Positions 1-7,912 of a DNA stretch of 64,000 bases are shown one piece after another (within the stretch, counting starts at the first letter, position 1; the number at the start of each line of letters is the position of its first letter). Origin of the DNA: Paenalicyclobacillus mengziensis (GTDB taxonomy: Bacteria; Bacillota; Bacilli; Alicyclobacillales; Alicyclobacillaceae); the NCBI RefSeq assembly GCF_017298635.1, contig NZ_CP071182.1, forward strand, positions 4,564,001-4,628,000. The letters run 5' to 3'. Both the position numbers and the translations under genes were made by a program. Below the pieces are notes generated by a model that was not told where the DNA came from, did not search any database, and saw nothing but the letters and a program-made list of their open reading frames with translations.

Positions 1-452
1 GCATCAATGTCATCTGCACCATGTTCGAGTTTCTCCTTACAGGCAAGTAGCACCTCTTGTCTCAGCCCAGGCAAATCTCCGGCAACGACCAACACCGGCA
101 AATCTGCTTTTGGCAGCGTCCGTTCTGCATCCGCAGACTGCTCGCAAATCTGTGGCCATGCGTGTCCGAGTGCGCGCAGTGGGCCTTCGTAGAATCGTTC
201 ATCGGCAAGCGTCCGGATGTCAGCGCCCGTGTCTAGTCTGTTGGTCGCAAGCTGGTTTACGACACGAGCGGCATCCGGCGATGTGAGCAACCAAACATGG
301 TCTGAGACCATTCTGCATACGGATGTTACGTGCTGAAGAATCGTCACATTGTCGAAGCCCGAACTCGAAGCCTCTTTCGCCAGATGCAAAGTGAGCTTGT
401 CGGTTCCCATCCGCCGACTCTGTCCTCCCGCTAACACCAGCGCTACCGACAA
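1..452 (-). CDS. mobA: Molybdenum cofactor guanylyltransferase, MobA-type (3' part outside window)
   Basis: The frame is open from a TTG at 452 to the window edge, giving about 150 codons and no stop. It begins SVALVLAGGQSRRMGTDK, the nucleotide-binding LAGG-x-S-x-RMG-x-DK signature of MobA-type NTP transferases. It continues with LPVLVVAGDLPGL, matching the conserved D-x-P block. MobA transfers GMP from GTP to molybdopterin in the cytoplasm to make the Mo-bis-MGD cofactor. The start overlaps the end of the cyclo-ligase gene by 10 bp, so the two are probably translationally coupled. The only in-frame stop upstream lies about 30 bp before the TTG, and no ATG or GTG precedes the LAGG motif. The C-terminal third is not visible, so a MobA-like relative such as MocA is not fully excluded. 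Confidence 0.85.
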   Translation of the reverse strand, partial: MSVALVLAGGQSRRMGTDKLTLHLAKEASSSGFDNVTILQHVTSVCRMVSDHVWLLTSPDAARVVNQLATNRLDTGADIRTLADERFYEGPLRALGHAWPQICEQSADAERTLPKADLPVLVVAGDLPGLRQEVLLACKEKLEHGADDID

Positions 453-1018
453 GGACGTACGCCTGCTTCCGTGGCGAGGTCATTCATGCGGATGTCGTGT
501 GTCTCGCCAGGGAGCTTTTCTGTCACCTGACATTCAAGTGCGATGCCAATCCGACGCCCCGTCACCTTTGGTTGCGCGAACAAACGGTCGTAGTAACCAC
601 CACCGTAACCAAGTCGCAATCCCGTCTCTGTAAAGGCGACCCCCGGAACGCAGAAGGCAGAGATTTCCCCTGCATCGATGTACGGAAACCGTCCAATCTC
701 ATCAGCCTCCACAGCGGGCTCTGAAATTCCAAGCACGCCTCGACGCCACATCGTTTGGGGTGTAACTTCGGCAAACCGCAGTTGTTTCGCAGGCGTGTCT
801 GTAATCGGTACCACGACTCGCCAGCCCACATCGAAGAGACGACTTGTACAAGACCAAATGTCCACTTCACTGCGAAACGCGCGATACAGTGCGATGACAC
901 CAGACGATATGGACAGTCCGAGAAGGTACTCGGTCAGCGCAGTCGACAGTTGCTCACCTTTGTGTCTGCGGGCAGATTCGTCGAGTTGCCCGCGGATGTC
1001 AATGAACTTCTTACGCAA
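443..1018 (-). CDS. 5-formyltetrahydrofolate cyclo-ligase
   Basis: 191 aa from TTG. The enzyme uses ATP to convert 5-formyl-THF to 5,10-methenyl-THF in cytoplasmic one-carbon metabolism. The family signature GYGGGYYDR is present near residue 140, preceded by the conserved block around FCVPGVAFTETGLRLG. The N-terminal LRKK/R-type segment that binds ATP phosphates sits at the very start. The TTG has only a distant AGGGA site. A much better site, GAGGAG at 1084-1079, lies just after the upstream stop and is 9 nt from an in-frame CTG at 1069, so the true protein may be 17 residues longer. It sits between the PAP2 gene and mobA in one minus-strand run. Confidence 0.92.
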   Translation of the reverse strand: MRKKFIDIRGQLDESARRHKGEQLSTALTEYLLGLSISSGVIALYRAFRSEVDIWSCTSRLFDVGWRVVVPITDTPAKQLRFAEVTPQTMWRRGVLGISEPAVEADEIGRFPYIDAGEISAFCVPGVAFTETGLRLGYGGGYYDRLFAQPKVTGRRIGIALECQVTEKLPGETHDIRMNDLATEAGVRPCR

Positions 1019-1084
1019 AATTCGTTTTTCCCTGGCGGTGTCTTCACTCCATGTGGTATTGCCGACCAGATTACTCGACTCCTC

Positions 1085-1993
1085 TCAGTCAATCGTCCCG
1101 TTATCTTCCGCCTTACGATACAGCCCACTACGTTCAAATACGTAGGGTGCACCTAGTGTTCCCCACACTCCAATGAGGAGGTCCCGTACAAGACGCCAGA
1201 GCACGACTTCAACAGGCCACTTTATCAACCATTGTAACGCAATCACACCTGCTATGCCGATAACAACTGCAGAAACCCTGCGCCACCACTCTGGAGCAAG
1301 TTCGAGACCAAGCCAGCGCTCTTCAAGGACTGCTCCAACCCCAATGCCAAGCAAGAGCATCGCGTACTCTGCGGACGTTGTGCCCGTGTGCACAATGAGC
1401 ATGATAGTCGGAATGGCGACAGCGAATGTCATCCGGATCTTGAAAGCGTACTGACGGTAGGTCCACCACTGTCCAATCCACCAGAAGAGAAAAGCAAACA
1501 ATAGTCCCAGTATCCAGCCAACAATAACGTCGAGCGGCCAATGGAGTCCGAAGTACACACGGGAAAACCCGATGCAAAAGACCAGCACAACAACCAGCAC
1601 CCAGAACCAAGCCTTACGAATCCATAAGCCGAGCAGTCCCCAAAAGGTGGCTCCTCCCTGGGCATGACCGCTCGGCAGAGCATATCCGCTGCTTGTCTCT
1701 GTGTAGGCAGAGTGAACCCCTGGAATTCCGATGGGCCGAACCACCTGAAATGCGTCCTTTAACCAATTACACGCGTACATGGATGTCAAAAAGGAATAGG
1801 CCAGACGCAAGCCAAACCGTTTATTGATACCCCAGAAAATAATTGGAAGCGCGAGTACGTAGAAACGCTCTGTCCCCATAATGGTAAGAATATGCAACCC
1901 TTTTTCGAGCCAGGCAGCGTGCCAGAGCTGCACATAGCGAATGAGTTCATATTGCCAGACATATCCCTGTGGCATTGGAAAATCCGGTTCCAT
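1085..1993 (-). CDS. PAP2-family membrane phosphatase
   Basis: 302 aa from ATG at 1993, which follows a strong GGGGAGG site. The frame stays open upstream to 2275, but that part runs through a tandem repeat and is probably not translated. The three PAP2 (phosphatidic acid phosphatase type 2) motifs are all visible: K79-x6-R86-P87, PSGH at 107-110, and SR 144-145 with H151 and D155. About six hydrophobic segments surround them, so the active site is at the outer membrane face. Members dephosphorylate phosphatidic acid, phosphatidylglycerol phosphate or undecaprenyl pyrophosphate; the sequence alone does not decide the substrate. The stop is followed directly by the ribosome site for the folate gene. 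Confidence 0.88.
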   Translation of the reverse strand: MEPDFPMPQGYVWQYELIRYVQLWHAAWLEKGLHILTIMGTERFYVLALPIIFWGINKRFGLRLAYSFLTSMYACNWLKDAFQVVRPIGIPGVHSAYTETSSGYALPSGHAQGGATFWGLLGLWIRKAWFWVLVVVLVFCIGFSRVYFGLHWPLDVIVGWILGLLFAFLFWWIGQWWTYRQYAFKIRMTFAVAIPTIMLIVHTGTTSAEYAMLLLGIGVGAVLEERWLGLELAPEWWRRVSAVVIGIAGVIALQWLIKWPVEVVLWRLVRDLLIGVWGTLGAPYVFERSGLYRKAEDNGTID

Positions 1994-2055
1994 TCTAAAA
2001 CGCCTCCCCGCCGTCCGGTCAAACCAGTTCACCATCACTGCCTGCCAAGTGGAGC

Positions 2056-2142
2056 CATATGTCGCGCCTTGGTTCGTTTCCATATGTCGCGCCTTGGTTC
2101 GTTTCCATATGTCGCGCCTTGGTTCGTTGCCCGATGTCGCGC
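2056..2142. repeat. 25-bp tandem repeat, about 3.5 copies
   Basis: The unit begins catatgtcgcgccttggtt and is repeated at 2056, 2081 and 2106, with a partial copy from 2131. It lies in the divergent gap between the PAP2 gene and the ABC-F gene. Translated in the PAP2 frame it gives a low-complexity N-terminal extension, which is why the later ATG at 1993 is preferred. Confidence 0.9.
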
Positions 2143-2244
2143 TGATGAGATACACTGGAATGAAGTGATGATGAACGGACGCAATATTTCGGCTGTGCGT
2201 CCACACAGCCAGTCCATAGAGTCTATGAGTGCAAGGGGACAACC

Positions 2245-4299
2245 ATGATACTTCTGCAAGCAAGTCATATCGCAAAACAATTTGAGGGACACGAAGTTCT
2301 GACGGACGCGTCTGTCGTTGTTCAAAGTGGGGAGCGGGTTGCCCTTGTCGGAGTCAACGGTGCGGGCAAGTCAACCTTGCTGCGCATTTTAATCGGACAG
2401 GACCGTCCTGATGGCGGAGACTTTAGCATCGCGAAGGACACGGAGGTAGGGTACGTAGCACAGTTCGTAGACACGAGAGAAAACATGGTGGTCTACGACT
2501 ACGTGGCGCAATCGTTTGCCGAGATTTATAAGATGGAAGCCGGACTGCGTGCATATCAGCAAGAAATTTCGAATCCCGTTGTTTACGAAGACGAACGTGT
2601 CTTTGCAGAGGTCACAAGTGCGTATGATCGGTTACTGCGCCGATTCGAGGAAGTGAACGGATACGCAGTCGAAGCAAAGATTCGCCGCGTGCTTGACGGC
2701 TTACAGTTCCCACCTGAAATGCACCAACTGCCCGTATCTGTACTAAGCGGCGGCCAAAAGACACGCCTCTCCCTTGCACGCCTGCTGGCGACAGAACCGG
2801 ATGTGTTGGTCCTTGACGAACCAACGAATTATCTGGATACGGACACACTCACCTGGCTTGAGGATTACCTGAAAAGCTATGCCGGCGCGCTGTTAGTGGT
2901 CTCTCATGACCGGTATTTTCTCAATAAGGTCGTGAATGTGGTCTATGAGTTAGAAGACGGCAAGACGACTCGCTATACGGGAAACTATTCGGATTACGTA
3001 GAGGAAAAAGCAGCACGTTACGAGGCCGAGTTGAAGCGATATGAAGCCCAGCAAGAAGAAATTCAGCGGATGGAAGAGTTCATCCAGAAGAATATTGTCC
3101 GTGCGACCACAACCAAACGCGCGCAAAGCCGCCGGAAGATGCTCATGCGGATGGACCGATTCGACAAGCCGTCCCTTAACACGCCGAAAATGGCCTTATC
3201 ATTCACGGCCTTGCGAGCGTCAGGGAAGGATGTACTTCAAGTCCGCGATCTCGTTGTGGGCTACCCGGACAAGCTTCTCCCCGGCCCCCTCAACTTGTAC
3301 GTAGCGCGCGGCCAGAGAATCGCCATCCTTGGGCCAAACGGTATCGGCAAAACCAGTTTCTTAAAGGCCCTCATGGAACAGCTCAAACCGATTGCCGGAG
3401 CGATTCGGTTTGGCACCAACGTTGATGTTGGCTATTATGACCAGGAACAAACGCACCTGCATCCTGAGAAGACGGTGTTACAGGAGATTTGGGACGAATA
3501 TCCCGCACTTGACCGGACCGCGGTACGAACGGCGCTCGGCCGCTTTCTGTTTCGCGGCGAAGATGTCAATAAGCCCGTGGCAAGCCTCAGCGGCGGGGAG
3601 CGGAGTCGACTGGCACTGTGTCGATTAATGCTCCAGGGCGCGAACACGCTCGTGATGGACGAGCCTACAAACCACCTTGATGTCTTATCCAAAGAAGTTT
3701 TGGAGGATTCGCTTGCAGATTATGAAGGCACGTTGATTTTCGTCAGTCATGACAGGTACTTCATTGATGCGCTGGCCACCCACGTGGTGGTGCTTGACGA
3801 GTCTGGCTTCACAGTGTATATCGGCAACTACACCGATTACATGCGAAAGCGCGCTGATGATGAGAAGTGGCAAGAAGATGACACAGTTTTGCCGCAGGAG
3901 TCGAATCGGACGCAGGAGTCAAATCGAAGCCACCACAGGACTTTGCCGAAGTCACTGGCCACAGAATCTAAGGTGACGAAAACACAAACTCCAACCGAGA
4001 CCCCCACCACTGTTTCGGATAAAAATGCAGGTTCTGTCTCTGAAACGCGTCACGTTCGCTCCGCAGACCTGCGCAAGGCCCGGGAGCGCGTTGCAGTTGT
4101 CGAGGCAAAAATTGAGCAAATTGAAGCACGCCTCAATCAAATTGGCGAGGAGATGACTGCGGCAGTCGTCCATCAAAACGTCGAGTTAACTCTTGATTTA
4201 CAAAAAGAACTTGACGCACTGAATGAAGCGCATGCTGCACAGTTAGCCATCTGGGAGAAGACGGCTGCGGAGTTGGAAGAACTGGAATCTTTTCTATAA
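2245..4299 (+). CDS. ABC-F family ATP-binding protein
   Basis: 684 aa, ATG after AAGGGGA. There are two complete ABC cassettes and no membrane segment, the ABC-F layout. The first Walker A is GVNGAGKST (36-44) with signature LSGGQ and Walker B LVLDEPTN. The second has GPNGIGKTS with LSGGERSR and LVMDEPTN. A charged linker between the cassettes corresponds to the P-site tRNA interaction motif region. A Ser/Thr-rich stretch then leads to a C-terminal coiled coil from about residue 595. ABC-F proteins bind the ribosomal E site and act in translation or antibiotic protection. The long C-terminal coiled coil resembles the YdiF/Uup branch rather than a dedicated resistance factor, but this is inference. 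Confidence 0.93.
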   Translation: MILLQASHIAKQFEGHEVLTDASVVVQSGERVALVGVNGAGKSTLLRILIGQDRPDGGDFSIAKDTEVGYVAQFVDTRENMVVYDYVAQSFAEIYKMEAGLRAYQQEISNPVVYEDERVFAEVTSAYDRLLRRFEEVNGYAVEAKIRRVLDGLQFPPEMHQLPVSVLSGGQKTRLSLARLLATEPDVLVLDEPTNYLDTDTLTWLEDYLKSYAGALLVVSHDRYFLNKVVNVVYELEDGKTTRYTGNYSDYVEEKAARYEAELKRYEAQQEEIQRMEEFIQKNIVRATTTKRAQSRRKMLMRMDRFDKPSLNTPKMALSFTALRASGKDVLQVRDLVVGYPDKLLPGPLNLYVARGQRIAILGPNGIGKTSFLKALMEQLKPIAGAIRFGTNVDVGYYDQEQTHLHPEKTVLQEIWDEYPALDRTAVRTALGRFLFRGEDVNKPVASLSGGERSRLALCRLMLQGANTLVMDEPTNHLDVLSKEVLEDSLADYEGTLIFVSHDRYFIDALATHVVVLDESGFTVYIGNYTDYMRKRADDEKWQEDDTVLPQESNRTQESNRSHHRTLPKSLATESKVTKTQTPTETPTTVSDKNAGSVSETRHVRSADLRKARERVAVVEAKIEQIEARLNQIGEEMTAAVVHQNVELTLDLQKELDALNEAHAAQLAIWEKTAAELEELESFL

Positions 4300-4333
4300 A
4301 TCCTCGGGATACCCGAACCCGGGTTACCGAAAT

Positions 4334-4367
4334 GTATAGCCCGGACCGTTGGACGTCCGAGCTATAC
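4334..4367. terminator. Hairpin between convergent genes
   Basis: A 13-bp stem (4334-4346 with 4355-4367, one mismatch, 8-nt loop) stands between the convergent ABC-F and ornithine aminotransferase genes. There is no run of T on either side, so termination is plausible from position but not proven. Confidence 0.5.
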
Positions 4368-4406
4368 GTGCATTCTCAAGGATGAATTCTCTGCGTGTTC
4401 GTTGTT

Positions 4407-5597
4407 TTAATCCAACACCTTTGCGATGCGCAGAAACGCCCAGTCTAACTCCTCCTTCGTGATAATGAGCGGTGGCGCGAAGCGGATGGTGTTTTCGTGG
4501 GTCTCTTTCGCGAGAATGCCTTCTTCTTTGAGCCGCTCGCAATACGGCCGTGCTTTTGTCGTCAGTTCGACGCCAATGAAAAGGCCCCGTCCGCGGATTT
4601 CCTTGATCTCGGGGTTTGACAACGTCTTCAGCTTACCAAGGAAATACTCGCCAAGCTCGTTCGAACGCTCTGGAAGCTTTTCTTCCTCAATGACTTCGAG
4701 TGCTGCCACTGCGACGGCACAGCCAAGCGGGTTTCCACCAAAAGTCGAGCCATGCGAACCCGGCTCGAAGACACCGAGGATTTCACGGTTTGCAGCAACA
4801 GCTGACACGGGGATGACACCGCCGCCTAGCGCCTTACCAATGATGTACATATCCGGAACGACAGATTCCCAGTCGCAGGCGAACATTTTTCCGGTTCGTC
4901 CGAGCCCTGTTTGAATCTCATCAGCTGCAAACAGGACTTCATTTTCCTTACACAACTCATAAGCAGCCTTCAAGAAACCTTGAGCTGGAATATTAATGCC
5001 TGCTTCCCCCTGGATTGGCTCAACCAGAAATGCAGCGGTATTTTTTGTGATGGCGCCGCGGAGTGCCTCGATGTCTCCGTAAGGAATGATGCGAAAGCCT
5101 GGCGTGAGCGGTCCAAAACCGCGTCTGTATTCCGCATCTGACGAAAACGAAATGATGGTTGTCGTACGACCATGGAAGTTCCCGCTCGCAACAATGATCT
5201 CGGCTTGATTCTCAGGGACACCTTTCACGTCATAAGCCCATCTGCGGATGGCTTTAATGGCTGTTTCGACGGCCTCAGCCCCCGTATTCATGGGCAAAAT
5301 CATGTCTTTGTGTGTAATCTTCGCCAGCTTTTCGTAGAAAGGACCAAGCTTGTCGTTGTGAAATGCCCGTGAGGTCAGCGTGATACGCTGGGCTTGGTCA
5401 ATCAGGGCCTTGATAATTTTTGGATGTCGATGACCTTGATTGAGCGCCGAGTACGCACTGAGCATATCCATGTATCGCTTTCCATCCGTGTCCTCTACCC
5501 AGACGCCCTCACCTTTGACAAGGACAATCGGCAATGGGTGATAATTGTGTGCTCCGTATTGCGATTCTAGGTCCATCATTGATGCTGTCTTGTTCAT
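4407..5597 (-). CDS. rocD: Ornithine aminotransferase
   Basis: 396 aa, ATG preceded by GGAGGGG. This is a class III PLP aminotransferase: it moves the delta-amino group of ornithine to 2-oxoglutarate, giving glutamate semialdehyde for arginine/ornithine catabolism. The PLP lysine is K255 in [10 protein letters not shown]. The conserved [11 protein letters not shown] and [13 protein letters not shown] blocks are present, and the length matches RocD. It is a single-gene unit whose 5' region carries a sigma-54 promoter and a dyad suited to the activator encoded divergently at 5928. The expected inducer is arginine, ornithine or proline by analogy with Bacillus RocR, not seen directly. Confidence 0.95.
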   Translation of the reverse strand: MNKTASMMDLESQYGAHNYHPLPIVLVKGEGVWVEDTDGKRYMDMLSAYSALNQGHRHPKIIKALIDQAQRITLTSRAFHNDKLGPFYEKLAKITHKDMILPMNTGAEAVETAIKAIRRWAYDVKGVPENQAEIIVASGNFHGRTTTIISFSSDAEYRRGFGPLTPGFRIIPYGDIEALRGAITKNTAAFLVEPIQGEAGINIPAQGFLKAAYELCKENEVLFAADEIQTGLGRTGKMFACDWESVVPDMYIIGKALGGGVIPVSAVAANREILGVFEPGSHGSTFGGNPLGCAVAVAALEVIEEEKLPERSNELGEYFLGKLKTLSNPEIKEIRGRGLFIGVELTTKARPYCERLKEEGILAKETHENTIRFAPPLIITKEELDWAFLRIAKVLD

Positions 5598-5667
5598 AGC
5601 CTGACCCCTCCATGCGCTTATCGAGTTCTCTTACAATGCCCTGTAAGCTCTTCCGCACATTGTTATA

Positions 5668-5683
5668 AGCAATTTCTGTGCCA
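5668..5683 (-). promoter_or_regulatory. Sigma-54 (-24/-12) promoter of rocD
   Basis: On the minus strand this reads TGGCAC-AGAAA-TTGCT, an exact match to the sigma-54 consensus with correct 5-bp spacing of the GG and GC elements. Transcription would begin near 5657, leaving a leader of about 60 nt before rocD. A sigma-54 activator gene lies divergently upstream. Confidence 0.9.
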
Positions 5684-5768
5684 CGAACTTTTCTGTGACA
5701 TCTGCGCAGGCAAACCTCATACTTTTCGGCATTGCGGTCTGGTCGAAGAATAACATATCGCCAAAAAA

Positions 5769-5787
5769 ATTTGCACACACTGCAAAT
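5769..5787. promoter_or_regulatory. Dyad, likely upstream activating sequence
   Basis: Perfect inverted repeat ATTTGCA-N5-TGCAAAT. Its centre lies about 120 bp upstream of the predicted rocD start, the distance typical for enhancer-like sites of RocR-type activators. A half-site-like TTTTGCAT follows near 5803-5810. Binding by the adjacent regulator is inferred. Confidence 0.7.
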
Positions 5788-5927
5788 AAACCTTGCGTTT
5801 CCTTTTGCATCGCTTCACACTGAATTTAGCGTCGTTGCCTCCCGCTTTGGGTAGAACGCCCATCAAGGTCGCTTTCATGTAGTGGTCTCACAAAAGTGGT
5901 CTTGAACAGACAAAGCAGGTGATTCTA

Positions 5928-7466
5928 ATGAAAACCACTCCCCCACGCAAGTTTGCTTCACCGCAGCATATAGAGGGGTTCTGGAACACGGTGCACACGT
6001 TTATTCTCGGCCATATTGATGAAGGCATTCATCTTATTGACGCCAGTGGCATTACGCAAGTGTACAACCGGAAAATGGCTGAACTGGAGGCAATGAATCC
6101 CAAAGACGTGCTAGGCCGTCTCATTTCCGACGTGTTTCGGTTCTCTGAAAACGAAGACAGCACCTTACTGAGAGCGCTTCGTGAACGAAAGGCCGTACAA
6201 AACATCCGCCAGACGTATTTCAACAACCGAGGGCGTGCCATCACGACGGTGAATGATACCTTTCCACTCATCGTAGACGGTGAGCTGCTTGGGGCAGTGG
6301 AAATTGCACGGGATGTTACAAATATGGAACAGGTGCTTCAAAGCAGCCTGCACAGACCGCTGCAGTTTACGTTTGAACGGATCATTGGCCAGGACCCGCA
6401 TTTCCTTGAAGTCGTTGAGCATGCAAGGCGGACTGCACGGACCATGTCATCTGTCTTGATTGTTGGCGAAACGGGGACGGGAAAGGAACTCATCGCACAG
6501 AGCATTCACCAGGCGGGACCTCATGCAAATGGGCCATTTATCTCGCAAAACTGCGCCGCATTGCCGGAGAGTCTTATCGAGGGTCTGCTCTTTGGAACTG
6601 TTAGAGGCGCATTTACCGGGGCCATAGATAGACCTGGCCTGATTGAGCAGGCCGACGGTGGGACCTTACTCCTTGATGAATTGAATGCACTTAGCCCAAT
6701 CCTGCAGGCAAAACTGCTACGGGTGCTACAGGACAGGCTGGTCCGCCGGGTTGGAGCCACGAAGGACAGACCGGTTACCGTTCGAGTCTTGGCGACCATC
6801 AATGAAGATCCGATTGATGCGATTGCTGCCAACCGGCTTCGAAAGGACCTGTATTATCGTTTGGGTGTCGTCACGCTGTTCCTCCCACCACTGCGTGAAC
6901 GCAGAACGGACATCCCGATTTTAGTGGACCACTTTGTGCAAAAGTACAACCAACTTTTCCATTTGAACATCGATGGCATTGATGCCGAACTGCTGCAAAA
7001 ATTCTTGGCATATTCATGGCCAGGAAACGTCCGCGAGTTGGAACACGCCATCGAAGGTGCCGTGAACCTGATGGACGAGGGTTCAATCATCTCGGAAAAT
7101 GTACTGCCGTTTCATATCCGCCGCAGATTACCGCATTCTAACAGCGCATCGGGGAACCGACTTAAGCGGCAGGAGAGGGACGGTGTTCAGCGCTTGTCGC
7201 CGGAAGATATGCCACGAGTTGCCGAAGCAGAATTTACTGGAAACCGCGACCAGACAGAGGTGCCAGACGCAGTGAACCAAACAGTTCGCCAACTGGCGAG
7301 AGACGACATCAGGACCAACTTGCATACGCAGGTTGAGCTTTATGAACGGACGTACATTCGCGAAGTCCTCGCCCGTTGCAACGGAAACATCTCTCAAGCG
7401 GCCAGAGAACTTGGCATGAGCCGTCAAAATCTGCAGTATCGACTGCGTAAGCTCGATTTGCGGTAG
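5928..7466 (+). CDS. Sigma-54-dependent transcriptional activator, RocR-like
   Basis: 512 aa from ATG at 5928, after GCAGGTG; a GTG nine bases earlier is less well placed. Domains in order: PAS-type sensor at about 20-135; AAA+ sigma-54 interaction domain at about 150-390 with Walker A GETGTGKE (180-187), the sigma-54 contact loop GAFTGA (227-232) and Walker B LLLDEL; a variable linker; and a C-terminal Fis-type helix-turn-helix (NISQAARELGMSRQNLQYRL). The gene diverges from rocD, whose promoter is of sigma-54 type, so it most likely senses an arginine-catabolism metabolite and activates rocD. It may also be autoregulated through the shared 330-bp region. Confidence 0.92.
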   Translation: MKTTPPRKFASPQHIEGFWNTVHTFILGHIDEGIHLIDASGITQVYNRKMAELEAMNPKDVLGRLISDVFRFSENEDSTLLRALRERKAVQNIRQTYFNNRGRAITTVNDTFPLIVDGELLGAVEIARDVTNMEQVLQSSLHRPLQFTFERIIGQDPHFLEVVEHARRTARTMSSVLIVGETGTGKELIAQSIHQAGPHANGPFISQNCAALPESLIEGLLFGTVRGAFTGAIDRPGLIEQADGGTLLLDELNALSPILQAKLLRVLQDRLVRRVGATKDRPVTVRVLATINEDPIDAIAANRLRKDLYYRLGVVTLFLPPLRERRTDIPILVDHFVQKYNQLFHLNIDGIDAELLQKFLAYSWPGNVRELEHAIEGAVNLMDEGSIISENVLPFHIRRRLPHSNSASGNRLKRQERDGVQRLSPEDMPRVAEAEFTGNRDQTEVPDAVNQTVRQLARDDIRTNLHTQVELYERTYIREVLARCNGNISQAARELGMSRQNLQYRLRKLDLR

Positions 7467-7488
7467 CACAGTGTATCGGCGGTACGGC

Positions 7489-7704
7489 TCACGACCCTGG
7501 CGATTCGTCAAACCACAAAACGTATCCGCAACTGTCACAGGTTAACGTGTCGACTTCCTTGTTCAACCAATCAAAACCGAACAATGTAGCCGCTGACGTG
7601 TTCAGTTGTGCTCGTCCACTCCAGAACTTATCATGCTGGCAAATTGGACACACAATCGGGTGGTCCTTGACACTGTAAGCAATGGCTTCCTTCTGTTTCG
7701 CCAT
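7489..7704 (-). CDS. Small zinc-ribbon protein
   Basis: 71 aa, ATG after GGGAGGT. Two CxxC pairs (C19/C22 in CPIC, C56/C59 in CDSC) make a zinc ribbon of the predicted nucleic-acid-binding family found in many Bacillales. No other domain is present. It is convergent with the activator gene, with only 22 bp between the stops, and is transcribed away from the GH13 operon. The cellular role is unknown; RNA or DNA binding is only suggested by the fold. Confidence 0.8.
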   Translation of the reverse strand: MAKQKEAIAYSVKDHPIVCPICQHDKFWSGRAQLNTSAATLFGFDWLNKEVDTLTCDSCGYVLWFDESPGS

Positions 7705-7827
7705 TTTTCACTACCTCCCAGTGACAGCTTCGCTCTAGCTATATGGCAAGACTAACAGAAATTGCGACATAAATGTGACCTCATGGACCGATGGGTTTCC
7801 GTAAAAGGGAGGTTAGTTCTCTTGTAG

Positions 7828-7857
7828 TTGACCACGAGTGCCGTAACAGGCTAATGT
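7828..7857 (+). promoter_or_regulatory. Candidate sigma-A promoter of the GH13 operon
   Basis: TTGACC, 18 bp, TAATGT, about 55 bp before the start codon. The -35 is good and the -10 only fair. No clear cre site was recognised nearby. Confidence 0.4.
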
Positions 7858-7912
7858 AATTCGTGATTGTGCGAAAATATTTGGGTTCCAGACATCCGGG
7901 GGGAGTTGCGGC

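Noticed and set aside
1994..2275. Longer PAP2 protein from 2275
   Set aside because: The added part is tandem repeat sequence and the ATG at 1993 has a far better ribosome site.
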